Assembly (NCBI RefSeq): GCF_001885765.1
Contig: NZ_JXKD01000009.1
Coordinates: forward strand, 1 to 64,000
DNA: 64,000 nucleotides
From: Enterococcus aquimarinus
GTDB taxonomy: Bacteria > Bacillota > Bacilli > Lactobacillales > Enterococcaceae
Direction of reading: 5' to 3'
Of this stretch, positions 1-8,617 are shown piece after piece. Both the position numbers and the translations under genes were made by a program. Under the pieces are notes generated by a model. It did not search any database and was not told the origin of the DNA. It was given only the letters and a program-made list of their open reading frames with translations. The first letter of the stretch is position 1; each line of letters begins with the position of its first letter.

Positions 1-73
1 TGAGCCATCAGTCCTATTTGACAAAGAGCCAGGATTGGAGGACCTGATTTAGCCCTTCCAATCCTAATAAAAC

Positions 74-1498
74 TTATTTTCTTTTTTTCTTATTTTTCTT
101 TTTATTCTTTTTAACCATTTGATTCATGGCCATTTTTCCGAGCTTACCTTTGATGCCTTTACCAAACATTTGATCCATGCCAGGGATGGCGTTCATGTTG
201 CCTTTACTCATTTGTTGCATCATTTTTTGTGATTCTTTAAATTGTTTGATTAACCGATTGACTTCGACCACGCTATTGCCAGAACCGGCCGCAATGCGAC
301 GACGACGACTTGGGTTGAGTAATTCAGGATTTTCGCGTTCTGCATTCGTCATCGAAAGGACAATCGCTTTTTTACGTGCGACATCTTTTGGATCGACTTT
401 AAAGTTTTCCATCCCTTGAACTTGACTCATACCAGGAATCATTTTTAAGAGATCCTCTAGTGGGCCCATACTCATTACTTGATCTAGTTGTTCAATAAAA
501 TCATTAAAATCAAACGTATTTTCACGCATTTTCGTTGCAAGTTCTTCTGCTTTTTTCTCATCAAAATCTTGTTGCGCTTTTTCAATGAGGGTTAACATAT
601 CCCCCATGCCTAAAATTCGGCTGGACATTCGATCGGGATGGAATACTTCTAAGTCGGTTAATTTCTCCCCAATCCCCGTAAATTTAATTGGTGCGCCCGT
701 AACCGCTCGAATCGATAGCGCTGCCCCGCCTCGTGTATCACCATCAAGTTTTGTAATCACAACACCCGTAATTCCTAGTTGTTTGTTAAAGCTCTCTGCC
801 ACGTTCACTGCATCTTGACCGGTCATCGCGTCGACAACTAATAGGATTTCATTTGGCTGAGCAATTTCTTTGATTTGTGATAACTCATCCATTAAGTGCT
901 CATCGATGTGTAAACGACCTGCTGTATCAATTAAGACATAGTCATTTTTCTTTTCATGCGCTAACGCCATTCCTTGACGAACAATCTCGACTGGGCTAAC
1001 CTCGGTCCCCATATCAAAAACTGGAACGTCTAGCTGTTGGCCTAGGACTTTTAATTGATCAATGGCTGCTGGACGATAGACGTCTCCTGCAATCATCAAC
1101 GGCCGCGCTTTTTCTGTCTTAATTAAATGATTGGCTAATTTCCCAGCAAAAGTTGTTTTACCGGCACCTTGTAATCCGACCATCATAATGACGGTTGGAA
1201 TTTTTGGTGACTTTTCAATCCCGACTGTTTCTGAACCCAACGTTTTCGTTAGTTCTTCATCCACAATTTTAACGATTTGTTGCGCTGGCGATAAACTATC
1301 GAGGACTTCTACCCCAATTGCTCGTTCACGTACATTTTTGGTAAATTCTTTCACAACTTGTAAATTAACGTCGGCTTCAAGTAATGCGAGACGAATTTCT
1401 CGCATCATTTCTTTGACGTCGGCTTCTGTTACCTTCCCTTTACGGCGCAACCGCCCCATCGCTTGTTGTAATCGATCTGTTAAACTTTCAAATGCCAT
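74..1498 (-). CDS. ffh: Signal recognition particle GTPase Ffh
   Basis: Protein subunit of the signal recognition particle; it binds 4.5S/scRNA and signal sequences at the ribosome and docks with FtsY. The 474-residue product has an N-terminal four-helix bundle (about 1-90). The GTPase domain carries the P-loop GLQGAGKT (about 108-115), DTAGR (191-195) and TKLD (249-252). A Met-rich M domain follows (about 305-460) and ends in a very Lys-rich tail, as in other Firmicutes. The start is supported by an AAAGGAAT-type ribosome binding site about 7 nt upstream. It lies 17 nt after ylxM, its usual partner. Full length, no anomalies. Confidence 0.97.
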   Translation of the reverse strand: MAFESLTDRLQQAMGRLRRKGKVTEADVKEMMREIRLALLEADVNLQVVKEFTKNVRERAIGVEVLDSLSPAQQIVKIVDEELTKTLGSETVGIEKSPKIPTVIMMVGLQGAGKTTFAGKLANHLIKTEKARPLMIAGDVYRPAAIDQLKVLGQQLDVPVFDMGTEVSPVEIVRQGMALAHEKKNDYVLIDTAGRLHIDEHLMDELSQIKEIAQPNEILLVVDAMTGQDAVNVAESFNKQLGITGVVITKLDGDTRGGAALSIRAVTGAPIKFTGIGEKLTDLEVFHPDRMSSRILGMGDMLTLIEKAQQDFDEKKAEELATKMRENTFDFNDFIEQLDQVMSMGPLEDLLKMIPGMSQVQGMENFKVDPKDVARKKAIVLSMTNAERENPELLNPSRRRRIAAGSGNSVVEVNRLIKQFKESQKMMQQMSKGNMNAIPGMDQMFGKGIKGKLGKMAMNQMVKKNKKKNKKKRK

Positions 1499-1515
1499 TT
1501 TTTTGTCTCATTCCT

Positions 1516-1854
1516 TTATTCATCAATTTCTTGTAATTGTTTTACGTAACTAGCTAATGTTTCATCTTTGGGATAGTGTCCCACGAGGTATTCTTCGAGT
1601 TGACTTAAAATTTGCTCCCGCATGACATAATCCGAATAAATATGTAATTTGCGTTCATAATCCTCTAAAATTTTATCTGTTCGCTTAATATTATCATAAA
1701 CTGCTTGGCGACTCACGCCAAATTCTTCTGCAATTTCTCCTAATGAATAGTCATCGGCGTAATACAGCTCCATATAATTCATTTGTTTCTCCGTTAGAAG
1801 CGTTGCATAACATTCGAAAAGGGCATTCATTCGATTCGTCTTATCTATTTGCAT
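1516..1854 (-). CDS. ylxM: YlxM/UPF0122 SRP-associated HTH protein
   Basis: A 112-residue sigma-70 region 4-like helix-turn-helix protein of the YlxM/p13 family, which modulates SRP and is usually encoded next to ffh. The HTH is visible in the segment containing [20 protein letters not shown] place the start at the ATG at 1854 rather than further upstream because an AGAGGAGG sequence lies 6-7 nt before it; that site is inside the 3' end of the preceding DUF523 gene. The 10-nt overlap with that gene suggests translational coupling. ylxM and ffh appear co-transcribed. Confidence 0.92.
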   Translation of the reverse strand: MQIDKTNRMNALFECYATLLTEKQMNYMELYYADDYSLGEIAEEFGVSRQAVYDNIKRTDKILEDYERKLHIYSDYVMREQILSQLEEYLVGHYPKDETLASYVKQLQEIDE

Positions 1855-2315
1855 TTGATTGCCTCCTCTTGTAACCACTGTGTTTCAGAATATACGCGTA
1901 ATCCTTGATTTAAAAAATAAGCAGTCGCGACACCCACACCTTTAACGGTCGTTCCTGAAAATGTGCCATCATAAATCCATTGACTCCCACACGAAGGACT
2001 TTTTTCTTTTAAAATAAGGATCTCGATCCCTTTTTCTTTGAGTTGTTGATAAGCGGTGATTGCGCCTTGTGTAAACATTTCTGTGACGTCTTCTCCAAGA
2101 CAAGAGACAACGCGTGCTTTTCCTTGCCAGACTGCAAACCCGTCACCTCCTACAATTTCTGCAGGCGTCCGAGGAATCGGTAACCCACCAAGAACTTCTG
2201 GACAAACCGGAATTGCCCTTTTTTGTTTGACAAGGTCTGCGATTTCAGCGACCTTTTGATCTTGCCCATCATAACGTACCGGACAGCCACCAAGACAAGC
2301 ACTCACACCAATCAT
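1845..2315 (-). CDS. DUF523 family protein
   Basis: A 156-residue DUF523 (YbbK-like) protein of unknown biochemical function. The Cys pair in ISACLGG-like [14 protein letters not shown] at the N terminus and the downstream [12 protein letters not shown] motif are typical of the family and suggest a metal- or thiol-dependent activity (inference). The start at 2315 is chosen because GAGGTG lies 5 nt upstream and the family begins at this Met; a longer reading is possible but has no ribosome binding site. It overlaps ylxM by 10 nt. The divergent phoP begins about 120 bp away. Confidence 0.85.
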   Translation of the reverse strand: MIGVSACLGGCPVRYDGQDQKVAEIADLVKQKRAIPVCPEVLGGLPIPRTPAEIVGGDGFAVWQGKARVVSCLGEDVTEMFTQGAITAYQQLKEKGIEILILKEKSPSCGSQWIYDGTFSGTTVKGVGVATAYFLNQGLRVYSETQWLQEEAIKCK

Positions 2316-2436
2316 TTTCTCACCTCTATTTTTACAGTCGCCTATCATTATACCATTTAATTGCCTAGTGCCATAGTGCTTATGACCAATTCATGCTAAA
2401 ATAACAAAGGAAGATAAATTTCAAAAGGAGTTGCTT

Positions 2437-3150
2437 ATGAAAAAAGTTTTAGTTGTTGATGATGAACCATCAATTGTGACTTTATTGACATTTAATTTAG
2501 AAAAAGAAGGCTATCAAGTTACTTCGGCAACGGATGGCGCGATTGGTCTGCAAATGGGGTTAAATGAGGCTTTTGATTTTATTATTTTAGATGTCATGCT
2601 ACCCTCCATTGATGGGATTGAAATTATGAAACGCCTGCGTCAAGAAAAAATTGATACACCGATATTAATTTTAACAGCGAAAGACGATCCAATCGATCGC
2701 ATCTTAGGATTAGAAATTGGCGCTGATGATTATTTAGCCAAACCGTTCAGTCCACGTGAAGTCCTGGCCCGTATGAAAGCCATCTTTCGTCGTATGGAAC
2801 CACGACGGACAGAAACAACACCGCCAAGTGAAATGGAGAGCCAATTAACGGTGGGAGAAATCGAAGCCAATTTATCGAGCTATCAAGTAAAAGTAGCTGG
2901 TAAACCCGTCGTTTTAACCCCGAAAGAATTTGAATTATTGATTTATTTTATGCGTCGAAAGAATCATGTCATTGATCGTGATACCTTATTAAACCAGATT
3001 TGGAATTTTGATTTTGATGGCCAAACGCGGATTGTTGACGTTCATATTAGTCATTTGCGTGAAAAAATCGAAACGAATCCTAAAAATCCTCAATATTTAC
3101 TCACGATTCGTGGATTCGGATATAAATTCCAAGCACCAAGCAATGGTTAA
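2437..3150 (+). CDS. phoP: OmpR/PhoB-family response regulator (PhoP-like)
   Basis: A 237-residue DNA-binding response regulator. The receiver domain (about 1-118) has the acidic pair VVDDE, phospho-acceptor Asp52 (IILDVMLP) and conserved Lys102 (LAKPFSPRE). A winged-helix effector domain (about 135-235) ends in VDVHISHLREKIE and TIRGFGYKF. The start is the ATG 6 nt after AAAAGGAG; a TTG two codons upstream is less likely. It overlaps phoR by 8 nt. The PhoP assignment rests on overall similarity, the PhoR-type partner with a PAS domain and the nearby convergent pstS. It could be a related cell-wall regulator. Confidence 0.9.
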   Translation: MKKVLVVDDEPSIVTLLTFNLEKEGYQVTSATDGAIGLQMGLNEAFDFIILDVMLPSIDGIEIMKRLRQEKIDTPILILTAKDDPIDRILGLEIGADDYLAKPFSPREVLARMKAIFRRMEPRRTETTPPSEMESQLTVGEIEANLSSYQVKVAGKPVVLTPKEFELLIYFMRRKNHVIDRDTLLNQIWNFDFDGQTRIVDVHISHLREKIETNPKNPQYLLTIRGFGYKFQAPSNG

Positions 3151-4876
3151 AAAGAAACGTCCCCTTTATGGGAGTTGGCTAATTCTCGTTCTTTTTCTTT
3201 TTTCTTTTGGTTGGTTCTTTATTAATAAATTTTACGATCAACAAGTGATTTCGCAACAAGCGACCTATCTTGAAAAGAAAGCAGAATTATTTTTAGCGTT
3301 ATCTAATGATGATTTGAACGCGATCGCCTCATTGGCTACCAGTGAGACCTTAGGGGAAGAAGAGCGAATCACCGCACTTGATGCGAATGGACAGATTCTC
3401 TTTGATACGTTTGATGAGAGCATCGCCGGAACTCGTTCTGACCGCCCTGAAATCCAAGCAGTGTTAAAAAACAATCCGATTGGTCGCTCGTTGCGGGAAA
3501 GTCCTACGTTAAATAAAAAATTACTCTATGTCGCCGTTGCGATTAAGCAAGACAAAAAACTCATCGGGATCTTACGGATTGCAGAGCCAGTCAATGCTTT
3601 TTGGCCAGAATCAAGACAGATGAAACAAGCCATTTTTCTCGTTTATGTGACCTTGTGTGCCTTAATTACTTTTTTTATCTTTAAATTAATGCGTCAACGA
3701 AATCGACCCGTCGAAACAATTTTACCTGTTTTAAAACGGATGATTCAAGATCCTACCCATGCGGAAACGATTATCTCTGATACTTCGCAGTGGGATGAGC
3801 TGTATCAAAGTGTCAATCAACTCAGTGAAGGCTTGAGTCGTACGTATCAATCTTATCGGGCCACGGAAAAACAATTTTATTTTCTCTTAGAAGAATTGAC
3901 GATTGGGGTATTTTTACTTGATAATCAACACGACATCACGTTTATCAACCAAGCCATGAAAGAGCAACTAGGATTTTACCAAGAAATCCATGGTCATCAA
4001 GCATTTGAGAGTATTATTATGGAACCAGCACTCATTCAAATGGTCTATCAGTTAACGGAAGAAGTCCCCTTTATTCATCAAGAAATCGTCACGAATCAGC
4101 GAAAAAAACGGTTGGATATTTCACTTAGTTACTTTTCTGAAACCGAACAAATCCTTGGTGTTTCGTATGATTTCACACGAATTCATCAATTGGAAAAAAT
4201 GCAAAAAGATTTTGTCGGCAATGTTTCTCACGAATTAAAAACACCGATTACTTCTTTAATTGGCTTTACAGAGACCTTGCTCGATGGTGCAAAAGATGAT
4301 CCCGAAACCTTGACTACTTTCTTGGAAATCATGCAAAAAGAAGCACAACGCCTCGAAAGCTTGACGCAAGAAATTATTCAATTATCTAAAGGAACCGAAA
4401 TGGTGTATGATGAAGAAGAAATTCAACTCCGACCTTTTTTTAATCAATTAATCGCCGGGTATCGCCGCATCATTCAAGAAAAAAATCTTTCTCTTATTCT
4501 TGAGGGACCAAACGATGTTGTTTTTCAAACTAAAATGGAGTTATTTTATCCTGTTATCAAAAATTTAATTGAAAATGCGATTCATTATTCAATACCGAAT
4601 GGAAAAATTTTGATTCATTATACCAATCAAAATGGTCTGCTAATAGCCATTCAAGATTTCGGTATTGGCATTAGTCAATCCGATTTAGAACGGATTTTTG
4701 AACGCTTTTATCGCGTCGATAAAGCCCGAACACGCAACACTGGGGGTTCGGGAATTGGTTTGGCGATTGTAAAAGATTATGTTGAACGATTAGGCGGAAC
4801 GATTCAAGTTGAGAGTCATCTCGGTATCGGTACGACTTTCACGATTCATTTACCCAATCTTGAAGGCACTCATTAG
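3143..4876 (+). CDS. phoR: PhoR-type sensor histidine kinase
   Basis: A 577-residue membrane histidine kinase paired with phoP. Visible parts in order: TM1 (about 10-28), an extracytoplasmic sensor region (about 30-160), TM2 (about 162-182), a PAS domain (about 245-345), a dimerisation/phosphoacceptor domain with His363 (NVSHELKTPIT), and an ATPase domain with NLIENAIHYS, DFGIGIS and GGSGIGLAIVKDY. The reading frame is open upstream of 3143, but that stretch overlaps phoP in another frame and is non-coding. The ATG at 3143 overlaps the phoP stop and has only a weak ribosome binding site, so coupled translation is likely. Confidence 0.92.
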   Translation: MVKKKRPLYGSWLILVLFLFSFGWFFINKFYDQQVISQQATYLEKKAELFLALSNDDLNAIASLATSETLGEEERITALDANGQILFDTFDESIAGTRSDRPEIQAVLKNNPIGRSLRESPTLNKKLLYVAVAIKQDKKLIGILRIAEPVNAFWPESRQMKQAIFLVYVTLCALITFFIFKLMRQRNRPVETILPVLKRMIQDPTHAETIISDTSQWDELYQSVNQLSEGLSRTYQSYRATEKQFYFLLEELTIGVFLLDNQHDITFINQAMKEQLGFYQEIHGHQAFESIIMEPALIQMVYQLTEEVPFIHQEIVTNQRKKRLDISLSYFSETEQILGVSYDFTRIHQLEKMQKDFVGNVSHELKTPITSLIGFTETLLDGAKDDPETLTTFLEIMQKEAQRLESLTQEIIQLSKGTEMVYDEEEIQLRPFFNQLIAGYRRIIQEKNLSLILEGPNDVVFQTKMELFYPVIKNLIENAIHYSIPNGKILIHYTNQNGLLIAIQDFGIGISQSDLERIFERFYRVDKARTRNTGGSGIGLAIVKDYVERLGGTIQVESHLGIGTTFTIHLPNLEGTH

Positions 4877-4921
4877 GACGACCAACGATTCTCGCTTACT
4901 AAAAATACGAATAAGATACGA

Positions 4922-4981
4922 AAACGCCCTCTTTCTAGGATACTGAAAATATCCGTTCTAGAAAGAGGGCGTTTAATTTTT
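4922..4981. terminator. Bidirectional terminator after phoPR
   Basis: A perfect 14-bp stem (4925-4938 with 4958-4971; arms begin CGCCCTCTTT). It is flanked by AAAA on the left and a T-rich run on the right. It follows phoR by about 50 bp and can end transcripts from the plus strand. Confidence 0.88.
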
Positions 4982-5031
4982 AACATTTACACGGCTAATA
5001 CTAGGACGTAAGCGATCCATCATTTCACGAC

Positions 5032-5076
5032 AAAAAAACACGGTCATCATCGTGGGGGCTTAAATGACGACCGTGT
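5032..5076 (-). terminator. Rho-independent terminator of pstS
   Basis: A 12-bp stem with one G-U pair (5039-5050 with 5064-5075, CACGGTC/GACCGTG). On the minus strand it is followed by a run of seven U. It sits just after the pstS stop. Confidence 0.88.
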
Positions 5077-5083
5077 CTCAACA

Positions 5084-5968
5084 TTATTTATTAGTAACTT
5101 CGCCTGTAGCACTACGTTCAACTTTCATATCTGTAATCGCCACATAACCTAAATCTTGGACCACACCTTGTTGGACTTCATCTGAAACTAAATAATCTAG
5201 AAACTCTTGCACTCCTGGAGCTGGCTCACCTTTTGTATAAACGTGTTGGTAAGACCAAATTACCCAATCATTTGTTTGGATATTTTCAATCGTTGGTTCT
5301 ACGCCATCAATCGATAACGCTTGAAGCGAATCATCGATGTAAGATAACGCCAAGTAACTGATTGCACCAGGTGTTTCCGCCACAATTTTCTTCACGGTAC
5401 CAGAAGAGTCTTGCTCTTGTGATTGAATCCCAACAGCACCATTTAACCCAAATGTTTCAAAAGTGGCTCTTGTACCACTTCCTGAAGCACGATTCATCAC
5501 GACGATTTCTTGATCGTTCCCACCGACTTCATTCCAGTTCGTAATTTTCCCAGTAAAAATATCAATCAATTGTTGTTGCGTAATATCAGTCACGCCGACT
5601 TCTTTATGAACAACAGGCGCCATGCCGACAACTGCGACTAAATGATCCACTAGTTCATCTGCCGGAATGCCATCTTTTTCTTCCGCGAAAACATCCGAAT
5701 TCCCTAATGTCACACTGCCATTAGCGACTTGACTAAGTCCTGTACCGCTTCCGCCACCTTGAACGGAAATCTCATAGTTCGGATTTTGTTCTTGGAAAGA
5801 AATACCGGCACTATCGACTAATGGTTGTAAAGCTGTTGAACCAACGGCAACTATTTTAACCTGTTCAGGTGTTGTTTCTGTAGATGTCCCACTTGAGTTT
5901 GTCGCTGCACTGCCACATCCTGCTGCAAATGCTGTAATAGCGAATAACATAAAACTAATTTTTTTCAT
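5084..5968 (-). CDS. pstS: Phosphate ABC transporter substrate-binding lipoprotein PstS
   Basis: Extracytoplasmic phosphate-binding lipoprotein of 294 residues. The signal peptide starts at MKKISFMLF and ends in a lipobox FAAGC with the lipidated Cys at position 18. A Ser/Thr/Asn linker follows, then the PBP fold with the phosphate-binding segments GSTALQP, GGGSGTG and RASGSGTR characteristic of PstS. The start is supported by AAGGAGG upstream of the ATG at 5968. The usual pstC, pstA, pstB and phoU genes are not adjacent, so this copy stands alone opposite phoPR. Tandem PhoP-box-like repeats lie about 100 bp upstream. It may supplement a full pst operon elsewhere (inference). Confidence 0.93.
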   Translation of the reverse strand: MKKISFMLFAITAFAAGCGSAATNSSGTSTETTPEQVKIVAVGSTALQPLVDSAGISFQEQNPNYEISVQGGGSGTGLSQVANGSVTLGNSDVFAEEKDGIPADELVDHLVAVVGMAPVVHKEVGVTDITQQQLIDIFTGKITNWNEVGGNDQEIVVMNRASGSGTRATFETFGLNGAVGIQSQEQDSSGTVKKIVAETPGAISYLALSYIDDSLQALSIDGVEPTIENIQTNDWVIWSYQHVYTKGEPAPGVQEFLDYLVSDEVQQGVVQDLGYVAITDMKVERSATGEVTNK

Positions 5969-6059
5969 TGATTGTTTTCCTCCTTCTTGATTACTTCTAT
6001 AGTCTACCAATCTCTTGTAAAGCTACTATCGATAATAGGTTAAGATTGTCTCCATCAAT

Positions 6060-6077
6060 GTAAAGTTTAAGTAAAGT
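6060..6077 (-). promoter_or_regulatory. Candidate PhoP-box direct repeats upstream of pstS
   Basis: Read on the minus strand, the 7-mer ACTTTAC occurs twice with an 11-bp period (6060-6066 and 6071-6077). A third CTTTAC lies at 6017-6022. Phased TTTAC/TTAACA-type repeats upstream of pstS are what PhoP-family regulators bind in Firmicutes. A TATTAT candidate -10 follows further downstream. The site is inferred from sequence only. Confidence 0.5.
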
Positions 6078-6090
6078 TATCATTTATTTC

Positions 6091-6132
6091 AAAAAAAAAA
6101 AAAAGCGAATGACAAAATCATCCGCTTTTTTT
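6091..6132. terminator. Terminator after the aminotransferase gene
   Basis: A 9-bp stem with one G-U/mismatch (6104-6112 with 6118-6126). A run of 14 A precedes it, which reads as U14 on the minus strand, and a T7 run follows it on the plus strand. It lies 12 bp past the aminotransferase stop and can act in both directions. Confidence 0.85.
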
Positions 6133-6137
6133 AGTCT

Positions 6138-7304
6138 TTAACGATTCATGTAACGGTCTAAACGGCGCATCGCTTCTTCTAATTTTTCGAAACTAGCGGC
6201 ATAACTGATGCGAATATACCCTTCCCCTGCTTGTCCAAAAGCAATTCCTGGAATCACCGCAAGTTGTTCTTTCTCCGCTAAATCAATACAAAATTCCATG
6301 GAATCTTGAATGTAACCAGTCGGTATTTTAGCAAAAATATAAAAGGCTCCTCTTGGTTTCGCAACTTCAAATCCTAAACGCGACACTTCTTTAAACACAA
6401 AGTCACGGCGCACTTGATATTCTTTTTTCATTTCTTCGCCCGCATTCATGCTGGTTGTTAAAGCTGCATAAGCCGCTTTTTGTGAAATCGTACTAGCTGC
6501 GGTCACTAGATACTGATGAACTTTGACAATTTCTTTAATTAATTCTTTTGGCCCAAAAAGAAAGCCAATTCGCCAGCCTGTCATCGCATGCGATTTGGAT
6601 AGTCCATTAATCAGAATCGTTTGATTTGGAATAAATTCCGCAATTGACGTATGCGTTTCATCATAGACTAATTCACTATAAATTTCATCACACATCACAA
6701 AAACGGGATATTTTTTTAACACATCGGCTAAGCTTTTCACTTCCTCACGGGTATAGGTAACGCCGATTGGATTGCTTGGATAATTTAAAATCACGGCTTT
6801 TACTTGATCGCCATGTTCTTCTAACGTTGCTTCTAGTAAGTCTGGGGTCAAAACAAAATCCGTCTGACTGGTATCCATTTGAATTAATTCCGCTTTCGCT
6901 AACGTAATAACAGGTTCATAACCGGAATAAATCGGTGTTGGTAACAATACTTTGTCACCAGGCTCTAATATACTTAATAAGGTTGCCGTAATCGCTTCCG
7001 TTCCGCCTACAGTGACAAGAACTTCCGTTTGCCAATCATAATGAACATTGTATTTTTTCTCAACAAACGTACAGGCAGCTTCCCGAACTTCTGGTAATCC
7101 GGCCATCCCCGTATAGTGACTAAAATTTTGTTCAATGGCTTCGATCCCCGCTCTTTTTACTTCTTCAGGAGTATCAAAATCAGGCTCCCCTAGCGTTAAT
7201 TTTAAAATGTCGGGAATATTCGAGACACGCTCGTCAAACTGACGAATGAGTGAAACAGCAATTTTATTGACTTGTGGATTAAAACGATGTTGTAATGGAT
7301 TCAT
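6138..7304 (-). CDS. PLP-dependent class I/II aminotransferase
   Basis: A 388-residue fold-type I aminotransferase. The Schiff-base Lys is in NGLSKSHAMTGWRIGF, the phosphate-binding Arg follows it, and the LGEPDFDTP N-terminal motif and the NYPSNPIG segment are present. Relatives include PatA and AraT-type enzymes of Bacillus and lactic acid bacteria, which transaminate aromatic amino acids or diaminopimelate intermediates; the substrate cannot be read here. The start has AGGAGG five nt upstream of the ATG. Terminators lie on both sides, so it is probably monocistronic. Confidence 0.9.
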   Translation of the reverse strand: MNPLQHRFNPQVNKIAVSLIRQFDERVSNIPDILKLTLGEPDFDTPEEVKRAGIEAIEQNFSHYTGMAGLPEVREAACTFVEKKYNVHYDWQTEVLVTVGGTEAITATLLSILEPGDKVLLPTPIYSGYEPVITLAKAELIQMDTSQTDFVLTPDLLEATLEEHGDQVKAVILNYPSNPIGVTYTREEVKSLADVLKKYPVFVMCDEIYSELVYDETHTSIAEFIPNQTILINGLSKSHAMTGWRIGFLFGPKELIKEIVKVHQYLVTAASTISQKAAYAALTTSMNAGEEMKKEYQVRRDFVFKEVSRLGFEVAKPRGAFYIFAKIPTGYIQDSMEFCIDLAEKEQLAVIPGIAFGQAGEGYIRISYAASFEKLEEAMRRLDRYMNR

Positions 7305-7383
7305 AAAGGCCTCCTAAAAAGTTAATTGTTGTTATCTTACCATAAAGCCAAGACTTCTTGGGATATTTTTGTTTATAAAAAGC

Positions 7384-7436
7384 AAAAAAAGAGTAAAAGT
7401 CCCTCGACGCTATTCTCAGTCGGCCTTTTACTCTTT
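7384..7436 (-). terminator. Terminator of the Phd-like gene
   Basis: A 10-bp stem (7390-7399 with 7425-7434, AGAGTAAAAG arms) extended by an inner CGAC/GTCG. On the minus strand a U7 run follows. It is four bases past the stop of the gene at 7441. Confidence 0.85.
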
Positions 7437-7440
7437 CGTA

Positions 7441-8028
7441 TTAGTTTTCTCGTAAATGGATCCGTTTGACGATGAGTTTATCAAACAACTGACTTTGGTT
7501 ATCCGGCTCACCAATCACCTCGGCAACAATCGTCTTACCTTCTGGTTTGCGCCGTAGATGGTAAATGATTTTCCCTGATTCTTTTAATTCCGTAATCATC
7601 CCAATAACCCCACCAAAACCGCTTTTTTTAGTGATAAAACCTAAAGCAACCATGCGTTCATCTAGATTTTTGGCAGAAACTAAACTTCCTGTCACAATCG
7701 TTTGGCGCATTTCCTGAAAGAAATCTTCTAAACCAGAAATGGTTGAATCTTCGACACTCGCATTTTCTGGTGCTAATTTCTCTGCAATCGACACACTCGC
7801 TGCTTGGGTGGCTGCTCCTTCAGTGAGTGCGATTTTTTGGCGACTCTCTTCTAATTCTTGTAATAAGGTTTCATATTGTTCTTGGGTTAGCATGACTCCC
7901 GCAATTTTTTCTCGGTTAAAGACATAGACTCCTGTGCTCGCATCACGTGCCTGTTGAAAAACATCCATCGGAGATTTTTTAACTTCTGTAATCGAGGTAG
8001 TCGGAACTTCTAATTTTTTTAACGTCAT
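7441..8028 (-). CDS. Phd/YefM-antitoxin-like protein with a C-terminal extension, no toxin partner
   Basis: A 195-residue protein. Residues about 1-60 resemble a Phd/YefM antitoxin fold, with VYVFNREKIAGVMLTQEQYETLL typical of the family's strand-helix core. An alternative reading is that this is simply a DNA-binding domain recruited from that family. The C-terminal half (about 100-195) is not one I recognise. No RelE/Doc-type toxin ORF lies beside it; copY is upstream and the aminotransferase downstream. The start is the ATG at 8028, eight nt after AAGGAG; a GTG three codons upstream overlaps the ribosome binding site. Function unknown; it could be a transcriptional regulator. Confidence 0.75.
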   Translation of the reverse strand: MTLKKLEVPTTSITEVKKSPMDVFQQARDASTGVYVFNREKIAGVMLTQEQYETLLQELEESRQKIALTEGAATQAASVSIAEKLAPENASVEDSTISGLEDFFQEMRQTIVTGSLVSAKNLDERMVALGFITKKSGFGGVIGMITELKESGKIIYHLRRKPEGKTIVAEVIGEPDNQSQLFDKLIVKRIHLREN

Positions 8029-8087
8029 CCTTTTCACTCCTTCTTTCGCTCATTCATTATAGCATAAGTTGAAAGAAAATTAGTCCC

Positions 8088-8519
8088 TTACTCGAGTGAC
8101 TCAGCAGCATGATGACAGTGACATTGCCCCGGTAAACAGTCGCATGGAATAATATTGGTGGCGATTTTTTTATCTAACGTTTGCCGAATCTGATCAATAT
8201 CCGCTTGCGTTAATGGCACTTCTTCAATCATCTGATTCAATTGTTCTCCGACTCTCCTAGCACAAAGATGTGAAAATAATTCTACTTGCGCACTCCGAAA
8301 CGTCTCTTCTTCACTGACATTAGCCGAATAAAGAAATTTTTTCCCCACTTGCTGGGTTCGTAGTGCTTCTTTTTTTACAAGCCGACCTAAAAGTGTTTTA
8401 ATGGTGGCCAACTTCCACTGCATACGGTGACTGAGTGTTTCACTAATCGTTTGCGCATCCACTTCACCTAACGTCCAAACAACACGCATAACTTCCCATT
8501 CTGCCTCGCTAATTTTCAT
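8088..8519 (-). CDS. copY: CopY/BlaI-family copper-responsive repressor
   Basis: A 143-residue winged-helix repressor of the CopY/BlaI/MecI family. The N-terminal DNA-binding domain (about 1-70) contains the WEVMRVVW and IKTLLGRLVKK segments. The C-terminal tail has CDCLPGQCHCHH, the CxCx4CxC signature that binds Cu(I) or Zn(II) in CopY. The start at 8519 follows AGGAAG; an upstream ATG at 8537 has no good site. Unlike enterococcal copYZAB operons, no copper ATPase or CopZ is adjacent. It probably represses itself and remote cop genes (inference). Confidence 0.9.
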   Translation of the reverse strand: MKISEAEWEVMRVVWTLGEVDAQTISETLSHRMQWKLATIKTLLGRLVKKEALRTQQVGKKFLYSANVSEEETFRSAQVELFSHLCARRVGEQLNQMIEEVPLTQADIDQIRQTLDKKIATNIIPCDCLPGQCHCHHAAESLE

Positions 8520-8574
8520 GGTCTCTTCCTTGGTCATCCGCTCTCGACTCCTTAATGATTCAATACTATCAATT

Positions 8575-8584
8575 TACACTCGTA
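8575..8584. promoter_or_regulatory. Cop-box-like operator upstream of copY
   Basis: The 10-mer TACACTCGTA matches the CopY/BlaI operator TACAnnTGTA at all but one specified base. It sits about 55 bp upstream of the copY start, in a suitable place for autoregulation. Only one site is seen, whereas the enterococcal cop promoter typically has two. Confidence 0.4.
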
Positions 8585-8617
8585 ATCTTTCTTTGTCAAA
8601 ATTAAGGAGCTTACTCT

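Noticed and set aside
31-65. Inverted repeat (AGGATTGGA with TCCAATCCT) just after ffh, considered as its terminator
   Set aside because: The stem is good, but neither strand has a U-rich tract directly after it, and the window ends before the next gene can be seen.
3008-3142. A 45-codon in-frame upstream extension of phoR
   Set aside because: It overlaps phoP in another frame and has no ribosome binding site; the first 45 residues do not resemble a sensor kinase N terminus.
6091-6104. Run of 14 A as a phase-variable tract
   Set aside because: It is intergenic and forms the U-tract of a terminator, so slippage would not switch a reading frame.
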